Part shown: piece after piece, positions 30,557 to 34,497 of the stretch
How the letters are laid out: the number at the start of each line of letters is the position of its first letter
Position numbering within the stretch: the stretch's first letter is position 1
Source of the DNA: Achromobacter sp. Bel
GTDB taxonomy: Bacteria > Pseudomonadota > Gammaproteobacteria > Burkholderiales > Burkholderiaceae_B
Direction: 5' to 3'
DNA: 34,497 bases
Assembly: GCF_012928505.1 (NCBI RefSeq)
Contig: NZ_JABBJN010000062.1
Location: 1-34,497, forward strand
Notes under the pieces: generated by a model
Told to the model about the DNA's origin: nothing
Seen by the model: only the letters and a program-made list of their open reading frames with translations
The model's database searches: none
Program-made: the position numbers and the translations under genes

Positions 30557-30867
30557 AAGATTTTTGGCGGGATTGCTGGCCGTCGGTGTTGTGAGGCAGG
30601 GTTCTTGAGTCGCCGGCGTCCGAACTGCGGGATTCCGATGCTCGCCCCGGTGGGGCTGCGCGTCGGATCCCTCCGCCCGGCCACCGGCTCACGGCATCTG
30701 CCCATGAACGGGTTCCAAAACCGCAGCATGAGGCCGCCGTCAGCCGAGGCTGCCCGGAGTCATCCGAAGCGCAGCCCCACCGGGGCGAGCATCGGAATGA
30801 CGCAGGGCAGCCTCGGCGGCTAAAGCACCTTGACATCCACAAGCTCGAAGCCCAGCCGCTCCGCGCC
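30557..30867. other. 311-bp non-coding region with inverted repeats between convergent genes
   Basis: No convincing gene is present. The region lies between the ends of the CoA-transferase gene and livF and is dominated by the inverted repeat listed separately. A 72-codon frame (30605-30823) runs through the repeat and has no Shine-Dalgarno sequence, so I do not call it. The repeats may end transcription from both sides. The rest shows nothing recognisable. Confidence 0.7.
30632..30798. repeat. Perfect 30-bp inverted repeat with 107-bp spacer, REP-like
   Basis: The 30 bp at 30632-30661 equal the reverse complement of 30769-30798, and the match extends a further 7-8 bp inward with one mismatch. 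Each arm contains a small hairpin (GCCCC-GGT-GGGGC). A second pair, CCGAGGCTGCCC (30744-30755) and GGGCAGCCTCGG (30805-30816), crosses the first, so both stems cannot form together. Such GC-rich dispersed repeats occur in intergenic regions of related genomes; whether this one is dispersed cannot be told from one window. Confidence 0.85.
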
Positions 30868-31596
30868 CTACTCGACCTCGCCCAGATAGGCCGCGCGCAC
30901 CTTGGGATCGTGCAGCATGTCGCCGGCGGGCCCGGACAGGATGATTTCACCCGACTCCATCACATAGCCGCGGTGGCTGTTTTCCAGCGCCAGGCGCGCG
31001 TTCTGCTCGATCAGCAGGATCGTGACGCCCTCGCTGGCGACGGTGCGCACCACCTCGAAGACCTTCTCGACCATCAACGGCGCCAAGCCCATCGACGGCT
31101 CGTCCAGCAGCAGCAGCTTGGGGCGCGCGATCATCGCGCGGCCCATCGCCACCATCTGCTGTTCGCCGCCGGACAAGGTACCCGCCGCTTGCTTGCGGCG
31201 TTCGGCCAAACGCGGGAACAGCGTGAAGACACGGTCGGTGTCCTGGCGGACCTGCGCCGCATCGCGGCGGATGTACGCGCCCATCGCCAGGTTTTCCTCG
31301 ATGGTCAACTGGCCAAAGATACCGCGGCCTTCCGGCACCATGACCAGGCCCTTGCGGACCAGGTCATGCGACTTCTGGCCGCCGATCGACTGCCCGCCGT
31401 ACACCACTTCGCCGCCCGCCAGCGGCACCAGGCCGCAGATGGCGCGCAGCGTCGTGCTCTTGCCGGCGCCATTGGCGCCGATCAGGCACACGAGTTCGCC
31501 TTCATCCACGCGCAGATCAATGCCTCGCACCGCGCGGATGCCGCCATAGGCGACCTGCAAACCACGCAGTTCCAATAAGGGTTGGGATGCCGTCAT
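30868..31596 (-). CDS. livF: Branched-chain amino-acid-type ABC transporter ATP-binding protein
   Basis: This 242-aa ATPase energises the importer encoded upstream. It shows Walker A GANGAGKST, the Q-loop, the signature LSGGEQQMVAMGRAM, Walker B LLLLDEPSMGLAP and the LIEQNARLAL motif that is typical of LivF. Its ATG overlaps the LivG stop by ATGA (31593-31596). It is the last gene of the operon. The ligand depends on a binding protein outside this part of the window. Confidence 0.95.
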   Translation of the reverse strand: MTASQPLLELRGLQVAYGGIRAVRGIDLRVDEGELVCLIGANGAGKSTTLRAICGLVPLAGGEVVYGGQSIGGQKSHDLVRKGLVMVPEGRGIFGQLTIEENLAMGAYIRRDAAQVRQDTDRVFTLFPRLAERRKQAAGTLSGGEQQMVAMGRAMIARPKLLLLDEPSMGLAPLMVEKVFEVVRTVASEGVTILLIEQNARLALENSHRGYVMESGEIILSGPAGDMLHDPKVRAAYLGEVE

Positions 31597-32396
31597 GTTG
31601 CCGGGCTCTCCTTGTGAATCAGCGGATCCTGGGCCGCGCCGGCGCCCAGGTACGCTTCAATGACCTTGGGATCGCGTTGCACCTGGGCAGGTTTGCCCAT
31701 CGCCAGCACCTTGCCGTATTCCAGCACCAGCACGCGGTCGCACAGTCCCATGACCAACTTCATGTCGTGTTCGATCAACAGCACCGTGACGCCGTCGCCG
31801 CGGATCTTCTCGACCAGCTTGCGCAGTACCACCGTTTCCGACGCGTTCATCCCGGCAGCGGGTTCGTCCAACGCCAGCAGCTTGGGATCCGTCGCCAGGG
31901 CGCGTGCGATCTCAAGACGGCGCTGGTCGCCATAAGGCAGCGAACGCGCGACGTCGTTGGCGCGATGGCCGATGCCCACGTAGTCCAGCAGCTCTTGCGC
32001 CCGCGCCTCGATGGCGGCCTCTTCGGCACGCGTGCCGCGCGTGCGCAGCACGGCGCCCAGCACGCCCGCCTTGGTGCGCATGTGGCGGCCGATCATCACG
32101 TTCTCGATCGCCGACAGGTTGGCAAACAGGCGGATGTTCTGGAAAGTGCGCGCCAGACCGGCAAACGCGACTTCATGCGGCTTCTTGCCCGACAGGGACG
32201 CGCCATTGAAGGTGCAGCTGCCCTCTTCCGGGATGTACAGGCCGGTCAGCACGTTGAACAGCGTGGTCTTGCCCGCGCCGTTCGGGCCGATCAGCCCATA
32301 GATCTCGCCTTGTTCAATATCGAAACTGACGTCCGACAAAGCCTGCAGGCCGCCGAAGCGTTTGCCCAGGCCCTGGGCTTGCAGCAGCTTGCTCAT
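31593..32396 (-). CDS. livG: Branched-chain amino-acid-type ABC transporter ATP-binding protein
   Basis: The second ATPase of the heterodimer, 267 aa. It shows Walker A GPNGAGKTT, the LivG-specific LARTFQNIRLFANLSAIENVM, a signature RSLPYGDQRRLEIARAL (the LPYG variant of LivG) and LLALDEPAAGMN. Its stop overlaps the livF start and its ATG overlaps the livM stop, each by 4 bp. The frame is open further upstream, but the ATG at 32396 gives the usual N-terminus. Confidence 0.95.
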   Translation of the reverse strand: MSKLLQAQGLGKRFGGLQALSDVSFDIEQGEIYGLIGPNGAGKTTLFNVLTGLYIPEEGSCTFNGASLSGKKPHEVAFAGLARTFQNIRLFANLSAIENVMIGRHMRTKAGVLGAVLRTRGTRAEEAAIEARAQELLDYVGIGHRANDVARSLPYGDQRRLEIARALATDPKLLALDEPAAGMNASETVVLRKLVEKIRGDGVTVLLIEHDMKLVMGLCDRVLVLEYGKVLAMGKPAQVQRDPKVIEAYLGAGAAQDPLIHKESPAT

Positions 32397-33481
32397 GCTC
32401 CGCCTCCTTGCGCCTTGGTCGCGAGCTCGCGCTTGCGCACCGCCGACGGCCACAGGCCCGCGGGGCGGAACAGCATGACGCACACCATCGCCAGGCCGAA
32501 CAGCAGCATGCGGATGCCTTCGGGGTCCAGTATCACGGCGCCAAACACCATGTGCTGGAAGGGCTCGACCACCGCGCGCAGGAATTCCGGCAACGCCGCC
32601 AGGATCAACGCGCCCAGGATCACGCCCGGAATATGCCCCATGCCGCCCAGCACCACCATGCACAGGATCGAGATGGATTCCATCAGCGAGAAACTCTCGG
32701 GGCTGACAAAACCCTGCATCGACGCGAACAACGCGCCCGCCACGCCGCCGAACGAGGCGCCCATCGCGAATGCCAGCAGCTTGATATTGCGCGTGTTGAT
32801 GCCCATCGCCTTGGCGGCGATCTCGTCTTCACGAATGGCTTCCCAGGCGCGACCGATGCGCGAATTCTGCAGGCGCACGCACACCACGATGATCAGGAGC
32901 GTCAGCGCCAGCAGCAGGTAGTAGTACTTCTCCGGCCCCGTGAACCGGATGCCAAAGAGGCTTTCCGTGCGCCCGAACGCGAATTCGCCCACCTTGAACG
33001 TGTCGATGCGGTTGATGCCCTGCGGCCCGTTCGTGATGTTGATCGGGGCGTTCAGGTTGTTCAGGAAGATGCGGATGATTTCCCCGAAGCCCAAGGTCAC
33101 GATCGCCAGATAGTCCCCTCGCAGCTTCAGCGTCGGCGCCCCCAACAGCACGCCGAACAGGCATGCCACGGCCAGCGCGATCGGCAGGATCGCCCAGAAC
33201 GGCAGATGCAGCCCGAAGTGCGGCGACGCCAGCAAGGCCCAGGTATAGGCGCCCACCGCGTAGAACGCGATGTAGCCCAGGTCCAGCAGGCCGGCAAAGC
33301 CCACCACGATGTTCAGGCCCAGCGACAGCATCACGTACAGCAACGCGAAGTTCAGGATGCGCACCCAGCTCTGGCCGGCCATGCCGATCACAAAGGGCAG
33401 CACCGCCAGCACGATGCCGATCAGCGCGATGCCGATCAGGTTGCGGGTCGACAGCCCGCTGGTTTTCAATGCGGCGTTCAT
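32393..33481 (-). CDS. livM: Branched-chain amino-acid-type ABC permease
   Basis: A 362-aa inner-membrane permease with about nine to ten hydrophobic segments. It shows LNIVVGFAGLLDLGYIAFYAVGAY (by residues 57-80), LRGDYLAIVTLGFGEIIRI, and the ATPase-coupling stretch SRIGRAWEAIREDEIAAKAMGIN followed by KLLAFAMGASFGGVAGAL, all LivM hallmarks. It is coupled by 4-bp overlaps to livH upstream and livG downstream. The C-terminal tail (RKRELATKAQGGGA) is soluble. Confidence 0.95.
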   Translation of the reverse strand: MNAALKTSGLSTRNLIGIALIGIVLAVLPFVIGMAGQSWVRILNFALLYVMLSLGLNIVVGFAGLLDLGYIAFYAVGAYTWALLASPHFGLHLPFWAILPIALAVACLFGVLLGAPTLKLRGDYLAIVTLGFGEIIRIFLNNLNAPINITNGPQGINRIDTFKVGEFAFGRTESLFGIRFTGPEKYYYLLLALTLLIIVVCVRLQNSRIGRAWEAIREDEIAAKAMGINTRNIKLLAFAMGASFGGVAGALFASMQGFVSPESFSLMESISILCMVVLGGMGHIPGVILGALILAALPEFLRAVVEPFQHMVFGAVILDPEGIRMLLFGLAMVCVMLFRPAGLWPSAVRKRELATKAQGGGA

Positions 33482-34407
33482 GCGCGATCCCCCACGCGTT
33501 CGCCCAGCAGGCCGGACGGACGGAAGATCAGCACCAGCACCAGCACGAAGAACGCGAACACGTCCTGGTAATGGCTGCCGAGGAAGCCGCCGGTCAGGTC
33601 GCCGATATAGCCGGCGCCCAGCGATTCGATGATGCCCAGCAGCAAGCCGCCGGCCATCGCGCCCACCATGTTGCCGATGCCGCCCAGCACGGCGGCCGTG
33701 AAGGCCTTCAGGCCCAGCATGAAGCCCATCGTGTATTGCGACACGCCGTAGTAGGTCGCGACCATCATGCCCGCCACGGCGGCCAGCGCCGACCCGATCA
33801 GGAACGCCGCCGAGATGACCGTATTGATATTGACGCCCATCAGCCCCGCCACTTCGCGGTTCTGCGCGGTGGCGCGCATCGCCGTGCCCAGGCGCGTCTT
33901 GTGCACCACGGCCAGCAGGCCGCCCATGATCAGCGCGGCGATCACCACGATGGCGATCTGCAGCGAGCTCATGCGCGCACCGGCGAATTCGAACACGTGC
34001 GGCGACAGCACCTGCGGGAAGTTCAGGTAATTGCGGCCCCAGCCCATCATCGCCACGTTCTGCAGGATGATGGACACGCCGATCGCCGTGATCAGCGCCG
34101 CCAGGCGCGGCGCGCGGCGCAGTGGCCGGTAGGCCACGCGCTCGGCCGTCCAGCCCACCGCCATGCACAGCGGCACGGACACCAAGAGGCCCACGCCCAG
34201 CACCACGAACGCAGACACGCCGGGATCGCCGCCGACTAGCGAAATGGCGATCGTCGTGGCCGCCATGGCGCCGATCATGACGACGTCGCCATGCGCGAAG
34301 TTGATCAGCCCGATGATGCCGTACACCATGGTGTAGCCAAGGGCGACCAGGGCGTACACGCTGCCTAGCGTGACGCCGTTAATCAGTTGTTGAATGAAGA
34401 TATCCAT
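33478..34407 (-). CDS. livH: Branched-chain amino-acid-type ABC permease
   Basis: The partner permease, 309 aa, begins MDIFIQQLINGVTLGSVYAL and shows GLINFAHGDVVMIGAM and the coupling motif RATAQNREVAGLMGVN. About eight membrane segments are present. It is the first gene of the operon in the window; the stop overlaps livM by 4 bp. The 90 bp from its start to the right edge hold only GC-rich sequence with a 6-bp hairpin (34472-34477 with 34483-34488) and no clear promoter, so a binding-protein gene or promoter probably lies beyond the edge. The ATG has no clear Shine-Dalgarno sequence. Confidence 0.95.
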   Translation of the reverse strand: MDIFIQQLINGVTLGSVYALVALGYTMVYGIIGLINFAHGDVVMIGAMAATTIAISLVGGDPGVSAFVVLGVGLLVSVPLCMAVGWTAERVAYRPLRRAPRLAALITAIGVSIILQNVAMMGWGRNYLNFPQVLSPHVFEFAGARMSSLQIAIVVIAALIMGGLLAVVHKTRLGTAMRATAQNREVAGLMGVNINTVISAAFLIGSALAAVAGMMVATYYGVSQYTMGFMLGLKAFTAAVLGGIGNMVGAMAGGLLLGIIESLGAGYIGDLTGGFLGSHYQDVFAFFVLVLVLIFRPSGLLGERVGDRA

Positions 34408-34497
34408 AGGGGCCGCGGAAATAAGCCTGGAAAAGTCGCGCGGGCCGCGCGGCCGGAACCGTCACGGGCCAGGCGCGGGGTGCGCGCCGCGCACAGA

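Noticed and set aside
30605..30823. A 72-codon frame in the gap before livF
   Set aside because: It runs through the inverted repeat, has no Shine-Dalgarno sequence and no recognisable composition.
1..34497. CRISPR arrays, tRNA or rRNA genes, insertion sequences, prophage genes
   Set aside because: No repeat-spacer array, cloverleaf, transposase, integrase or phage structural gene was recognised in the window.

Overview
The window is GC-rich, gene-dense chromosomal DNA from a betaproteobacterium, most likely of the Alcaligenaceae (Achromobacter/Bordetella-like). This inference rests on the style of the core genes (ribF-ileS-lspA-coaBC), on two Bug/TctC-type periplasmic binding proteins (a family greatly expanded in that group), and on several import/catabolism cassettes each with its own regulator. 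No rRNA, tRNA, CRISPR array, insertion sequence, prophage gene or integrase was seen.

Layout. Positions 1-6788 are housekeeping: the 5' end of an unidentified basic protein, purN (purine synthesis, minus strand), and divergent to it ribF-ileS-lspA (tightly packed, with ribF and ileS overlapping) followed by coaBC. Positions 6865-13229 are an accessory catabolic block. An IclR regulator and, in the same direction, PepE dipeptidase, a DUF1177 protein and an AroM-family protein (the last three joined by ATGA stop/start overlaps) are followed by a Bug binding protein. Divergent from the IclR gene are an M24-fold protein that lacks part of the usual metal site and a CecR-like TetR regulator. The shared 158-bp intergenic region carries two 17-bp operator-like palindromes next to a good iclR promoter, and a separate 22-bp palindrome lying between the -35 and -10 boxes of the M24 promoter.

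Positions 13249-17550 hold a YdjM-type membrane protein, a DedA protein with a small membrane protein, an all-alpha dimeric dUTPase with a strong terminator, and an Old Yellow Enzyme-type reductase. Positions 17645-20657 are an ehuBCDA-like ABC importer for ectoine/hydroxyectoine or a related polar solute. It is followed by an orphan branched-chain-type binding protein, an OsmC peroxidase, and an Nramp Mn/Fe transporter with a Fur box across its promoter.

Positions 24184-30556 carry a small orphan protein, a TetR/MFS divergent pair whose 18-bp inverted repeat runs up to the MFS start codon, and a GntR-Bug-enoyl-CoA hydratase-CoA transferase cluster that looks like uptake plus CoA-dependent catabolism of an organic acid. 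A 311-bp non-coding stretch with a perfect 30-bp inverted repeat separates this from a livHMGF branched-chain-type ABC operon (all genes overlapping by 4 bp) that runs to the right edge without its binding protein.

The best candidate for an undescribed system is the PepE-DUF1177-AroM-Bug/M24 block with its two-regulator control region. The residues of PepE (Ser122/Asp137/His159) and the two cysteines of AroM (Cys102/Cys194) suggest a working hydrolase and racemase-like enzyme, but the substrate is unknown.
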